In this document: positions 50,001 to 61,596 of the stretch, in pieces
How the letters are laid out: each line of letters opens with the position of its first letter
Position numbering within the stretch: the first letter of the stretch is position 1
From: Nautilus pompilius
Taxonomy: Eukaryota > Mollusca > Cephalopoda > Nautilida > Nautilidae
Direction of reading: 5' to 3'
NCBI GenBank assembly: GCA_018389105.1
Contig: JACATO010000989.1
Location: 620,001 to 684,000 of the forward strand
Length of the DNA: 64,000 bases
Notes under the pieces: model-generated
Database searches by the model: none
Told to the model about the DNA's origin: nothing
Seen by the model: only the letters and a program-made list of their open reading frames with translations
Made by a program: the position numbers and the translations under genes

Positions 50001-50531
50001 TTCAGTGAATAGTGTACTGCTATCATATGAGTTTGAAACTTGTTCAGTCAAATGCAGCTTTGGCAGAAGTGAAAATATTTAAAGAGCTATTTTGAATATA
50101 TGTAAAAGAGAAAGTTTCAATAATAATATTATTAATAAGTACAATAGTACCAATAATGATAATAAAAACTCAAAACCACAGACGATTAGAGAAAACTCAA
50201 GATCTGTGAGGAAAATCCAAGCACTGGCAGCCCTTGAAGTTGGAACAGCTGTTTGCTGCCAGACGCACAATCAGTCACTGTCGAACGTTCCAAGAGCGGG
50301 CTACAGCTATATGTGTTGAAATAATTAACCATTTCTAAATAGTACAGAAGCAGAGTAGTCGTAGTGTTGAATAACATAGCTCATGAAATTAACACAATGC
50401 AATGTAAGGATTATGGCAAAGTAATTTAACGCCCTGAAGTTAAATTGGTATGGCCCATTAAAATGTGTGTGTGGCTCCCCAATGTACTATTTCCTTCAGG
50501 TGGCCCCTGGTTGAGAACCACTGCTCTAAAT
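47067..50531 (-). mobile_element. hAT (Charlie/ZBED-like) transposon with 8-bp target duplication
   Basis: The element proper runs 47,075-50,523. The ends begin CAGTGGTTCTCAACC at both termini in inverted orientation, and it is flanked by a perfect 8-bp duplication CTCTAAAT (47,067-47,074 and 50,524-50,531), the hAT hallmark. Just inside each end the sequence contains GGCCCC and GGCC-rich blocks. The decayed transposase is on the minus strand (about 49,197 to 47,440). The right-hand third (49.2-50.5 kb) is presumably the 5' leader and includes a GC-rich stretch at 49,660-50,050. The element lies in intron 7 of the collagen gene in antisense orientation. Confidence 0.96.
47440..49197 (-). pseudogene. 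hAT transposase (ZBED5-like), broken
   Basis: The minus strand starts with ATG at 49,197 (MAAATKKKCRQYSIEYLAYG), followed by a BED-type finger with C-x2-C (MCLICM) and H-x4-H (HLETMH) split by a frameshift. Then come KQVSKRDKGLLASYEI, the first acidic site in LKLDEST, the second in CATDGTPSMVGKYGG, the CIHSMIHHQHLVAKQL block, and the C-terminal dimerisation region ending VESSFSRV then DLRLSLTTLESDI. Several frame changes and stops (near 49,050, 48,585, 48,290, 48,150, 47,825 and 47,580) disable it. The order of blocks matches ZBED5-like domesticated and Charlie-family hAT transposases. The function would have been DNA cut-and-paste; nothing suggests domestication. Confidence 0.88.
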
Positions 50532-51180
50532 GAATCTGTTGAAATTAGGTTTGATTACGTCTACTGTACATTCTACACTGTAAACACTCTGGGACTAAGC
50601 TACAATATGTTCCATGTATAAAGCAGGTAAAAAATTCATACATTAGGTGTACACAGGTTTAGTATAATATTTTGGGATTACTTTCTATAGCACATTGTCA
50701 CTTACAACATGAGTAGTTATCTTGGTTATAGGACACAACAACACTATTAAAGAGACATTTTGGCATGTCATTCTTCTAGCAAACAAAGTGGTACCATCTT
50801 TTAGCCAAATTGGCTGCATACATTTACATCACTTAACAACATTTAGCTTTCACTTGAATCATCCTCTTAATTGAAGTTTGGTTAAATATTATATGGCTGT
50901 TTTTTAAATAATAGCATAGTTTACTGAATTATGTATTTTTGTTTAAAAAATAAAATCGCTTAGATTTTTTTTAAATAATAGTCTCCCTTGACCTGTTTCT
51001 CCTCGTCTGGATGCTTAATGCTTTTTCTTTAGTCTGCCTTTAATTTGTATTAACAGCTGATAAACACTAACATCTTTCATTGAATTTCAAACTCTAATAA
51101 AGTAAAACCAGACATGAATCCAATAGGCTGTGGGTTTTCATTTCTCCTAAAGGAATAACTTTGTTAGGGCTTATCTAAAA

Positions 51181-51956
51181 CAGGGGTCAGCAATTTCTTG
51201 GACACCGGGGGCCAGATTATGGGCCCAAGATCACCTCGCGGGCCGGAGTGAAAACAAGGACACTTATAAATGCACAAACATATTTATTGCTTTACTACTG
51301 CGTATCAGCCTCCTTAACACAATGAGAAACATGATAGCGCTTTCGCCATGAACACAGAGATGAAATATCCGGTGAAATACTACAAGATTTCAAAGCAAGG
51401 ATATCATTGAGGTGACTATCAGTCAACTGTGCACGAAGGAGGTTCTTGGCGAGCTTCATTTGAGAAAATAATTGTTCACAACTATAAGTCGACCCAAACA
51501 TCGACATGATGACACGATTCCAGGAAAGCGACCACTGGGAAACATAACAGCCCTGAAGAAAGTGTCGGGAGGCAATGAAGAGAAGCGAGAACAAAGCTGG
51601 TCATCACTCTGCAACTCAATAAGCTCCATTTTGAGATCAGTAGGGGCATCGTCCACAACAATGTCAAAGGGCGACGAAAAGAACTTCATCTTGCCAGCTC
51701 GCCTGCAATAAATATGAAACACTTATTCACCTGTGCTGGCATCGATCTTGATGAAAATGAATGGTCGATATCGGTGAATTGCGCGCTCTTTACCAAGTTT
51801 CCTATAGCATTAATGTGTTGGTTAACTATTTTTAGAAATGACGAATGACGACTTTTTTAAGAAAAGACTGCCCGCGGGCTGGATTCTATATTAATATGCG
51901 TAAAGGCTCGTGGGCCGGACCAGAGGGGCTCGCAGGCTGCCATTTGCTGACCCCTG
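51181..51956 (-). mobile_element. Internally deleted hAT element (GTF2IRD2/Charlie8-like)
   Basis: A 776-bp element with inverted ends CAGGGGTCAGCAA and GGCC-rich subterminal arms on both sides. The flanking octamers ATCTAAAA and ATCTAGAG match at 6 of 8 positions, a worn hAT target duplication. Only the C-terminal part of a transposase survives on the minus strand, so this is a deletion derivative. It lies 650 bp from the larger hAT copy, but the ends differ (GGGGTCAGCAA versus GTGGTTCTCAA), so the two are separate families. Confidence 0.93.
51295..51722 (-). pseudogene. hAT transposase C-terminus, frameshifted
   Basis: The minus strand encodes FDIVVDDAPTDLKMELIELQ then DDQLCSRF. After one frameshift near 51,560 it continues SMFGSTYSCEQLFSQMK then LRAQLTDSHLNDILAL. 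This is the hAT dimerisation region and resembles the Charlie8-derived part of GTF2IRD2. The catalytic N-terminal and central parts are absent. Confidence 0.88.
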
Positions 51957-53609
51957 ATCTAGAGCCTTGGCTTTTAAACCCTAAAAAAATAACAAACAAA
52001 AAATCCATCTTGAAACCCTAACCCACACAGCTTGATACCAGTTCTGATCAAGTAATCAGCTTTAATTTGACTTTATCAAATAAACCGTAGAAGATTCTTA
52101 GGTGATGCGGAACTTCTGGCCCTGACTGCAAATCGCTAAAGCTTGCTATTTTTGTACACCTTCCACTACAAGTCTACAACCTTGTTCAGTCAGTAATTTG
52201 CTGGATTCTTTTTGTTTCATGCTAAAATAAATAAGGAATGAATACATAAATCTACAAAAATCCATTTAATGCCTGCTGCCGCGGTTGTGTTTTGGAAAAC
52301 CTCTTTCGGACAGGCACAAATGTAGCCCAGCCTTCTGAGAATGTAGCTGTTTTTGAAATACAGTAGCAAGGGCCCCGACTTTAAACAACATCTACAGTTA
52401 GAATCTCCATTACAACGGAGAATTTTGAGTAACTGAAATTTAAAAAAAATTTAAATAAACATTCTTTAAATATGATTGGTTATAAACAAAAACAACAACA
52501 ACAGCAAACAGTGTAACGTGAGCTTAAAACAACTTATTTCTTAGGCGAATAATTACTGTAGCTGTTTTTAAAAACAGACAAAGCAGTTTATAACATCCAT
52601 GTAATGTTGTAGTCACGAAGCACTTAAGGAACTGTTTTTTTTTTTTTTTCTTTATGAAAGGGAAAAAAGTCAAATTAATTATGGCTGATGATTTTAAAAA
52701 TAGATTTATTTATATAATTCTTGTAATGTATGTGCTGAATTAAAATGTGGTCAGTATTTTTGGCCTTTGTTTCTGGATCAGAAGTGGACACATCAATCCA
52801 GGCTCTATTACCACTTGATGTACATATGTATATTTTAACCCTCTGTATACCACCTGAGGAGCATTTGCATTCCACTAACCTTCAAATCTGTATTACTCCA
52901 GCCCCCCTCTCATTAATATAACCCTCTTTTGTTACAATAAATCCGTGTATATCACTCCAACCCTGTGATAGTCGACTAAATACACAGCCAGTCCAACATA
53001 AATACCAATTAGTAGTTCTAGGTTAGGTACAAATGCATCTCAGGTGGTATAAGTAGTGTAAAAACTGACCTGGTAGGTGGAGAGTTAAATGAATATCCAA
53101 TATTTACTTTTCATTGTTTTTTTTTCTTTTTCTTTTTCTTTTTTTACCTTTATGCCACTCAGTAATATGAACCAAAACCTGGGAATTAGCAAATTGCTCT
53201 GTTTCTTCTTGTTCTGATCACCTGGTTTCAATTTTGTCAGGATGATTTCCACCAGGTGAATAATACAGAATATGTTTTAGCCTAATTTGACACAGGTGTG
53301 GCAAACTAAGAATTTATGTCAGTAAGAACCTTCTGTAGCTTGTTTACCCTTTTTTTCCCCCACAATTTAAACAATTACCAAACTATGGTGTGTCTGTTTT
53401 TTAAAACAAAAGGAGAACAGGCAATGTGGAATAGTTTGTGTTGCTGCATTAGCTTCCAGAAATTGCTGGGGCAGCCATTTGCATGCTCATTCAAGATTAC
53501 TGTGAGTGATCTGGAATGTTCTTCAATGAGGCTAGAGCAAAGAACTGCATGTGAAAACGAGCTGAGAAATCTTGTGAACTAATCTACTAACTTGCATGGT
53601 GCATTACAG
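51957..53609. other. Intron 7, right part
   Basis: No mobile element recognised. A + frame of 88 codons at 53,316-53,582 precedes exon 8 but ends in a stop and is not collagenous. Confidence 0.5.
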
Positions 53610-53681
53610 GTGAGAAAGGACAAAAGGGTGGCAAGGGAACACGAGGCTTAATTGGGTTCACAGGCTATAAAGGAGATCCAG
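53610..53681 (+). CDS. Collagen-like gene, exon 8 (helix restarts)
   Basis: A 72-bp exon with acceptor gcattacag and donor gtacat, phase 1/1. Joined to exon 7 it starts with the second cysteine of NCTC, then EKGQKGGKGTRG and LIGFTGYKGDPG. It lacks one triplet relative to the 81-bp exons, which is expected if its first codon has become the cysteine of the interruption. Its second half is near-identical in pattern to exon 5. The following intron is about 10.3 kb. Confidence 0.92.
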
Positions 53682-54119
53682 GTACATATGTTAAGTGTGC
53701 TTATGTATTACCTGTAGGCATGAATCTGTTGATGTGTTTGTTGTGATCGATTTTACTTGCTTTTCAAATTCATCTGAGAATTCTTTTTTTCTGAAGGAAC
53801 GGTCTCAGATACAGAAGATCAGTCATCAAAATGCATTTTGACTGCTTGTCTTTATTCAAAATTAGAATACCTGTTGCAAAAGGACAATTTGAAATTAGAA
53901 GGGCACTTGAATAACTGATTATTGAAATAAAATTTGCATGCATTATATTATATACTTTTTATCAGCAATTGTCTTCATTATTGTTCATTTCTTCCCAATT
54001 TTATGCTCTCTCTCTAAACAGAGTAGGTACATCACGTGAAATCATGAATGAGCTATATGCACTTTTATATAAGGCCCATGGCTTCATCATCATATCTCAT
54101 ATCTGATCACTTCTTTAAT

Positions 54120-54345
54120 CCGTGATAGATTAGAGAGAAAGGGCACACCCCATGATCCTTTTACCCAGACAGCATGGAGAAAACTCACCTGGATGCCTGG
54201 TGAAGAAGAGCGAGAAGAAACCAGGCTGGGGTGGTTCACCAAACTGAGCCAGACCCCAGCGGGAATCAGGCCTTGGCCCTCAGCCTTGGAAGTCCAGTCG
54301 TCTAACTGCCGAGCCCCCGTCTGGCTTAAGTTTGTAGTGATTTCA
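54120..54345 (-). repeat. tRNA-derived SINE
   Basis: On the minus strand: GGGGGCTCGGCAGTTAGACG then ACTGGACTTCC and AAGGCCTGATTCCCGC give recognisable A- and B-box positions. CTGGTTTCTTCTCGCTC further on is the shared central block. It is GC-rich against its surroundings and not a functional tRNA (no foldable acceptor stem). Confidence 0.7.
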
Positions 54346-55390
54346 CATTGCATTTTAAGAGGAGGCCTAGATATGAAGGGGCCAACAGCTCATTCTACAG
54401 TACACTAAAGAGCCACTTTAAAAAATAATGATACAAAATCAGGACATAAATTAAAGAAAAATTGTCTGTAGGCCTGTGTATAGTATTAAAAAGGTTAACA
54501 GTGTAACTTCAAATCTGTCTGTGTTAAGGATGTGTAAATGGAATATTGTATCTTTACAGTCTTCACATTGAATTTAATTTTTTTCAGTTTCATATGCTAT
54601 GTGCTGCCTAAAAGGCCCTTTTTTTGTTATTTCATAGCCTACCATTTTTAAAATTTTCTCTTAACATCAATATTCTTTCCATAAAAACATCACTCACTCC
54701 ATATCTCTCTAACATACTTCACAAAAATGGCCTAAAGAATTATTCATTGTTATGTTTTATTTTGTGTAATACAATTGAACAGCCACTAAATCCGTTTGGC
54801 CTCAGTTTTCTTGTGTTTTTTCTGCAATGTACAATGTTATAATTCACAAATATATTACTTTTATACATCTGACTAAAGTATTATCTAATTCATAAACATG
54901 ATTAGATTAACAGTTATCAGAGTTTAAGCTAAGACATTTAGAAAAATTACAATTTATTTGCCATTTGTTCAAGTCAACCAGCTGACCAATATAGATCTGA
55001 GTTCATTCTTTGGAGTAAGCTGTGATGTTTAGTTTGATGCTATTCACAAATCTGATGTTGTTTAAGGATCCTGACATCAGAGGATGCATGAGAGATATGC
55101 TTACAAAGTGAACCCAGAGGTACTCCAATAGTGACATTAATATATGTCAACCCACTGCCTTGTAAAATAGCTTTTGAATGAGCAGTGATCCATAGCATAT
55201 GGTTACTGCTTAATCTGATATTTTCACACTTCTGCAGAGCTTTATGTAAATAATAACAAAGTGGACATGATCTCATCTTTGCATCATTCTTTAATGAATG
55301 ATGCAGAGAATCAAAAGGATTTCTTTGCATTACGTTTGCATAATATTTACCATCCTTATTTAACGTTGTGTAAAAATGGTCTTTTGATTC
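54346..55390. other. Intron 8, left part
   Basis: AT-rich, with no recognised gene or repeat between the SINE and the mariner remnant. Confidence 0.55.
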
Positions 55391-56445
55391 TATTAGGTTG
55401 TTACAAACGTTTTGCCAGTTTTTTTACCACAACAATGAGACTTCATATCATTGCTGAACATAATGTTTATTAATCAAAGTAGGTTCCATTATAATCAATA
55501 CACTTCTGTCAACAAGTTACAAGCGCATTTATACCATTTTGAAAAAAATCTGGATTTCTGAAGTCGATAAACTGTTGGGAGGCAGTTTTAGTTGCTGCTT
55601 GATTGAAACGGAGGAAGCTGTCAAGGTGTTTGAAAAGGTGCTCTGTGGGAGAAAGGTCTGGTGAATGGGCTAGATGAGGAAGAATTGCGTACCCAAATGC
55701 GTTCAGTTTCTGAAAGAGTCACTTTTTCAACATGAGGATGAGCATTTCCGTGCAGCAGGATTGGGCTTCTTTGATTCACCAATGGCGGCTATCATTGGGA
55801 GAGTTTCTGATGAACAACATTTAATTCATGACAGTTCCTTTCAGCTGTAATGGTTTTTGTTTCCTATGACAAGTGAAGATCAGATCTCCAATCGACAATT
55901 TTCTTGCTCTTCATTCAACTCATGAGGCACCCACTTGTCACACCTTGCTGATTGTGTCAAGATGGCGGGAAACAGTTGAAGTGCTCACATCAAGCTCTCC
56001 AGCAATTCCATGCACTGTATTTTTTTGGATTGACTTCAACTGAAGGTCTCGGACAGTTGTCATCACAGCTGGAAGGACGTCCGTTACATTCCGTATTTTC
56101 GAGGCTCACATCTGATTGAAACTTTGCAAATCATCGTTGTACTGTGCGCTCATCTGCTGTGTCCTTGCGCCATGACTGCTTAATGTTACAAGTTGCCTCA
56201 CTCACTTTGTGGCCTGGTTTGAACTCATGAAGCAAAATGGCACAAAAAACTTTTCTATCCTTGCTTCACTCAGAACCTAGAAACAAACATCCATTTTATG
56301 ATTTTTAAAAAGGTAGTTTTTATACCAAAGCACACGATACAAAATGATATATAACTTATCTACATTCACCTTCACAAGCATGCAAAAAATAAACCCAAAA
56401 TTAACATAATATAAAAACTGACAAAGCTTTTGTAACAACCTAATA
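55391..56445 (-). mobile_element. mariner remnant, cecropia/Hsmar1-like ends
   Basis: Inverted ends TTAGGTTGTTACAAA at 55,393 and 56,443, followed by similar CAGTTTTT blocks, with TA on both sides. The element is 1051 bp, shorter than a full mariner, and lies in intron 8. TTAGGTTG ends are typical of the cecropia/Hsmar1 group. Confidence 0.93.
55480..56320 (-). pseudogene. mariner (SETMAR-like) transposase, heavily decayed
   Basis: On the minus strand near 56,230-56,110 the N-terminal domain is legible as ILLHEFKPGHKVSEATCN, then KQSWRKDTADERTVQR, a stop, and FAKFQSDV, followed by a GRPS linker. This is the HTH region of SETMAR-like mariner transposases. Downstream only fragments remain, with many stops and frame changes and about 200 bp missing relative to a full element. 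It is non-functional. Confidence 0.8.
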
Positions 56446-58651
56446 TATGGGACTCATTAAAGAATTTTTGGCCAGTCATCTTTTTATTACCTTTGTCTAT
56501 GCTGTTAGCAGCACAATTTAGTTAGAGAAGTTTTCTAGACCACAGTAAAACACCATCTTGTTTGTCATTATATAAATTAGCAACTATTTTTCAAAAATAA
56601 CACTGTTAAGGAAGTCTTGTGCATTTTTGAAAAAAGAAGTTTGATATTTTCTGTTTTTCAGGTGTATACTCAAGAGGATATTCTGTTGCTATATTGAAAT
56701 AGAGAGTGTGAATGTTAGACTAAGATTGCCTATCGGATGGATGCTGGCTGTTGTCCATCTATAACTAACTTTTTTTAAAAATTGAGAGATTCGCTATGAT
56801 ATTGGTGCTGTATGGCACTAGTAACACAAGTCTTTTACAGTCTCAGATTTAGCAAGAAATGCCAACAAGTAAAAAATAGTTGAGTTCTATTACATGTACA
56901 CGGACATGGAGTGGGCAGAAAAAAGGGGCAAAGAAATGAAATCTCTGCATTAGGCAGCTGTGATGTCTGTCTGTCAATATAAAGAAAAACTACAAAAGGG
57001 AACCTCATGTTCATTAATCAACTAATCACTTTTGAGAGAAGCAAGGGAACGAGGCCAGATGGGTTGGGAGTTTTCCTGTGGCTGGCTGTCTTGATTTAGC
57101 TCAAGGCAGGGCATTTCAGAGATTGTTGACCACGGAGCAGCAGCCAACACTCCATGCTGAAAGAAAGACAGGAGTTGAAGAAATTACTAGGTACCTTTGA
57201 TTGGACTGGTTGTTTTATTGCTCTAGACTAGGACACACATTAACTAATAAAACAGCGCATGGTATAAAACTATCCAAAGAGTGGATTGGATCCATAAAAT
57301 TAAGCTGTTGGTTATTTCAGAGGTGTGATGGCCCAGGTTTTTTGGAAAGAAATTAAACCCAGAGATCTATGTTATAGACAAATTCAAAAAGACAGCATGG
57401 ATATCAGGGAAATTTGTTCTTTACCTGCTGGCTAAGCAGATTTTGAAAGGCAGATGCCACCCAGGGATGCAAAGCTATCCTGCTGGTTGACAAAACTGTG
57501 GTCACACTCTAACTAATGTAAAGCTGAGCATGGTACCACCAAATACAGTAGTACACAATCAGCCAATGAATGGTGGCATCAAGCATCTTCATACACGGAA
57601 AGTAGTAGACATTTAGGTGTCTCTGTGGTGAAACAGGTGTGATGTTCTCTGACTGGCGCTATGAACTGTTATCATCATGTCAGCATTTCCAACACCTGAA
57701 AGGAAAAAAAAAAGGGGGGGGGAGATCACGTATCATTTTCTAAATGCCACAACATGGCTAAAACATTTTCCTGAAGCAAGGCAACATGACTGGAGGAATA
57801 TGTTGGCTTTTTAATAGCAGCACTGAAACAGGAGGAAGTTAGTCATATTCAGATTGAAAACACAGCCAGTTTAAAACATTAACTAAGTGAAAGCTTTCCA
57901 GTTGATTTATTTACTCCATAGATGCCTTGAAAGTTTTCCATGCATGTATTTTCTCTGATTACTTGTAAGTCTGAACTCTTTTCTATAGGGGGTAATCTTT
58001 AATGGCCATTACAGCTATTAGTGAATAAAAATTTATTAATACTACAGCATTTTCTGGAGAAATACTACTGTCCTTATTTTCTTAAGTACAATATAGTTAT
58101 TGTAATTTAGATTTTTAATATAACTTTGCTTGTATGTCATACACAAAATCTTTGGCCATCATAAAACCTGCAGACATATAAGGTGGGCACAGGATGTCAC
58201 TAGCACATCTTAGGGTTCAATAATCCCTACTGAACTCTCTGATTATTAATAGGAAATGCAAAGTACTCAGAAAAGTCATCCATGATAGTTTGGCATTGGA
58301 GCGCAAGGCCAGACATCAAACAACCCATAAGTACTGAACACTGAGCTTAGTTATTAATAGTTAATAGTTCCCAGTAACCATTAGCAACTGCACTAGTTCC
58401 CATAATTGCAGAGTCCACTACTGAAAATGAAAAGGATATTTTGATTGGGAAAAAAACCCTTATTATTGTATCATTTTCAACTTGTGTATTTCTTAACCAG
58501 TCAAATGATAATCTGCATGTAACTGTATGCACTAATACATTCTTCATACATGTTATTTCATCAGCAAGTTCAAAGTTCTGGCTCCCAGTGTCTGTCCTGA
58601 AAAACTGGTTCTAAGAGCAAACCATAAAGATAATGACTTTTTTTAAAAAAT

Positions 58652-58670
58652 AGAGAGAGAGAGAGAGAGA
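58652..58670. repeat. (GA)n microsatellite
   Basis: Nine GA units in intron 8. Confidence 0.92.
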
Positions 58671-61576
58671 ATATATCAGAAGATAAAAGGAAAAATCTCA
58701 AACAAAATCCATTTTTAATTGCCTGAGTTAATGGATCTTTGAAGCCTTTTTTTGATGCCAAAATATTTAAGAACAAGAGATAAGAGATGAGAATCTATTA
58801 GCAATTTACTGATGTTTAAATTAACCTTGAGAATAATATCTAGTGTGCAGCGTAATATGAATTTGTTGCGGGGCTAGATTAATAACCATTATAATTAGCT
58901 GCTATGGCTGAGAATAATTTTGAGGAAGAGCAGTTACATTTGTAGATTTGCTCAATAAATTTAGCTCTTTGGAGATGCAGTAAACTCAAAGGATGTTGAC
59001 TGCCACTTATTTGCCATTATTTCTTTTGATTCTTTGGCAGTAACCACATCTAATAAATGACTCCAAAATTGCTGGGAGTCTGCACAGAACTCTGGGTCAA
59101 TTGATCTAAAAACATGGAGCATAGGCATGGAGTCTGCTGAACTGACTTCCAAGTAGACCCCCACAGTTAATTAAGACTAGCCTGTTAAAATTTAGAGGAT
59201 ATGAGACTATGATTAAGTGCATTAATCCAGGATTTAGAAAGTGCATCTGCTTTAAATTGGCTGTCAGATTTCTGACAATAATTATGTGTAGCACAACTTT
59301 TATTTCTTTACCTTGAGAAATGATAAGTTTGGTGCAAGGATAAGAAAAAACAACATCAACAATCCATGGTTAATATATGGCAAAAATAGGGTTTCTAAAT
59401 ATATATATATGTATTTTTCTTAAATCAAGGAATAATGGATATTCTTTGGCTTGTTTTGCCTGTTACATGCTATTCGGTTTTTCCTAATGAGTTTGAATAT
59501 AAGCTCCAGTCTAATTTATCTGAATTTCCATATAATATTAATGGGATTTCTAATAAAAACAAGAATGTAGTATATTCCTTTATATAGTTACTAATAATTA
59601 TCTAACATTTCTTTCTTTTTACTGAAAAATGCGCAATTAACGTTATAATTTTTTTGTTTAAAAAATTTGAAGATTTGGTATACTCTGATCATCCTGAGAA
59701 ATCGCTGTTTATAATTTTCTACAGTCTTAATATTTCAAAAATAAAACGATAGTAAAAACCTGTGGCATTATTAACATCCACTGGAAAAAGTTAATTTCTA
59801 CTTCTTTAACAACTGACAAGAAACCCAAAGGGGCTATCTTAGGATGACGTTAACTATTTTTCATATTTGATGTGATGCAGATGCCAGTTAACCCTAACCC
59901 TTCTGGTTCCTTGTGTCGGTCATTAAAGGTGTAGCAGCATATTTAAATGTGTGCACATTTGTAATATTGCTTCAAAAATGAATATTATGCATAAATTAAA
60001 AAAGAAAATAGAAAGATGTCTTAGTTATGGTATAATTACTCTCAAGTAAAATATTCTAATTATTTGGGGTTGGGCCATTCCTGTAGTATGTGTTTTTTCC
60101 TTCCTAGAATAGCATCAGTGGAAATTGCTTTTTGAACTTACATTTAAATCTTTTGATTATAGAGCAATTTCAATAGTTATTAGTATAAACTGAGTTTTCA
60201 ACAGACTTTAAAATTATTAGAGATAACAGTCTACACAGTTGCAAACTGGTGTAGACTAAATTTCTAGGTTGGGATTACATTCACAAGCTGTAACTTTCTT
60301 TTAGCTTGCATTAATTTTTTAACATTTTTCTACAATATATTCACTAATAATATTAAATGTAAATAATAAGAATATAAGAATTTGTATTATATGTACTGTT
60401 AGTAATAAAATATGTCCTTTATGGTTCAAAGAACTACAGCATTATTTAATGTTTCCATTATGGCTACTCTATGGAAGCTAAACCTGAAGTTTACTTGAAC
60501 TGTACTTCAGGATAGTTCTTGGATAATGGTTGGGGGAAAATGGCAAACTTTTGTGTAGAGTGGGAAGCATGATCCTTGATCTGGAATATCTCATACTTTC
60601 TCTCTTCCCTGCTGGTAGATTACTTTGAATAATTCAATTTCTGGAGCTTAATATAAGCAAAGATTATTTGTTTAAATCAGTAGCTCTAATCTGTTTTATG
60701 CCTGCAAGTCCTCGGTACTCCCAGGTTGTTTACTTACATTGACAAAACACAGTGATAAACTGGTTTGTTCTGCTTGAAGAGTTTTATAATCTTTTTAGAG
60801 ACTGACATGAGATTGCAAGAAGGAATCTGTGTTGGTAATGGTTCTATCAATCCTTATGTATAAATAATGGGATTAGCATGCAAAGTAGAATAACAGCTTC
60901 CAGACATTGCTTTGGGGAATTTTTAAAAGTAGGAATGCAGGAATAACCGATTCTTAGATCAGTGACCTGTTTTAAATATATTTAGCTTCTTATTCAGGAC
61001 AATTTGTCTCCTCTTAGCCACTCTGCTGCACATATGCATAGAAAAAATATTTTGAGAAATCTCTGAAAAGGAAAAAAAAATTATTATAAAATTTTTTAAA
61101 TTGAAGAATCAAAACTGATTTATACAATCAAGCAGATGGAAAATTTTTGACAATAGGGACCTGGAAACTAATGAAGTAGAAGCCACCCAAGTTGGTTAAT
61201 CAACAAACCAAATTCAGTTGAAAGATTGAAATGCTTGCATCTACTATTCATTTACATATTTGCAAAGTAAGAGAATTGTTTGTTTATACTTTTAATCACT
61301 GTATTGATCAGCATAAACCCATTACACATGGAATGTGTGACGTGCATAAAAATGAAATTAAAAGCTAAAGAAGCACCAACTATAGTCATGGAGTGCATTC
61401 TGCGTCAAGAAGATTAGTACTATTAATCAAATGCCAACCATGTAAATTGGCACACATGCATACATTGTGTATGGAAGCAATACAGCATGCGTAAGCCTTT
61501 CCTTGCCCACCTTCATGCTGATAAGGAAACCCAACTGCATGTGGTCATGATAGGGATGTTTTTCCATTGTACCTGA

Positions 61577-61596
61577 ATATATATATATATATATAT
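61577..61596. repeat. (TA)n microsatellite
   Basis: Ten TA units in intron 8. Confidence 0.92.

Noticed and set aside
56650..56705. Strong acceptor (tgtttttcag) followed by a phase-1 frame GVYSRGYSVAILK and a stop
   Set aside because: The glycine spacing is not Gly-X-Y and the frame stops after 13 codons; a terminal exon here would end the helix, while exon 9 downstream clearly continues it.
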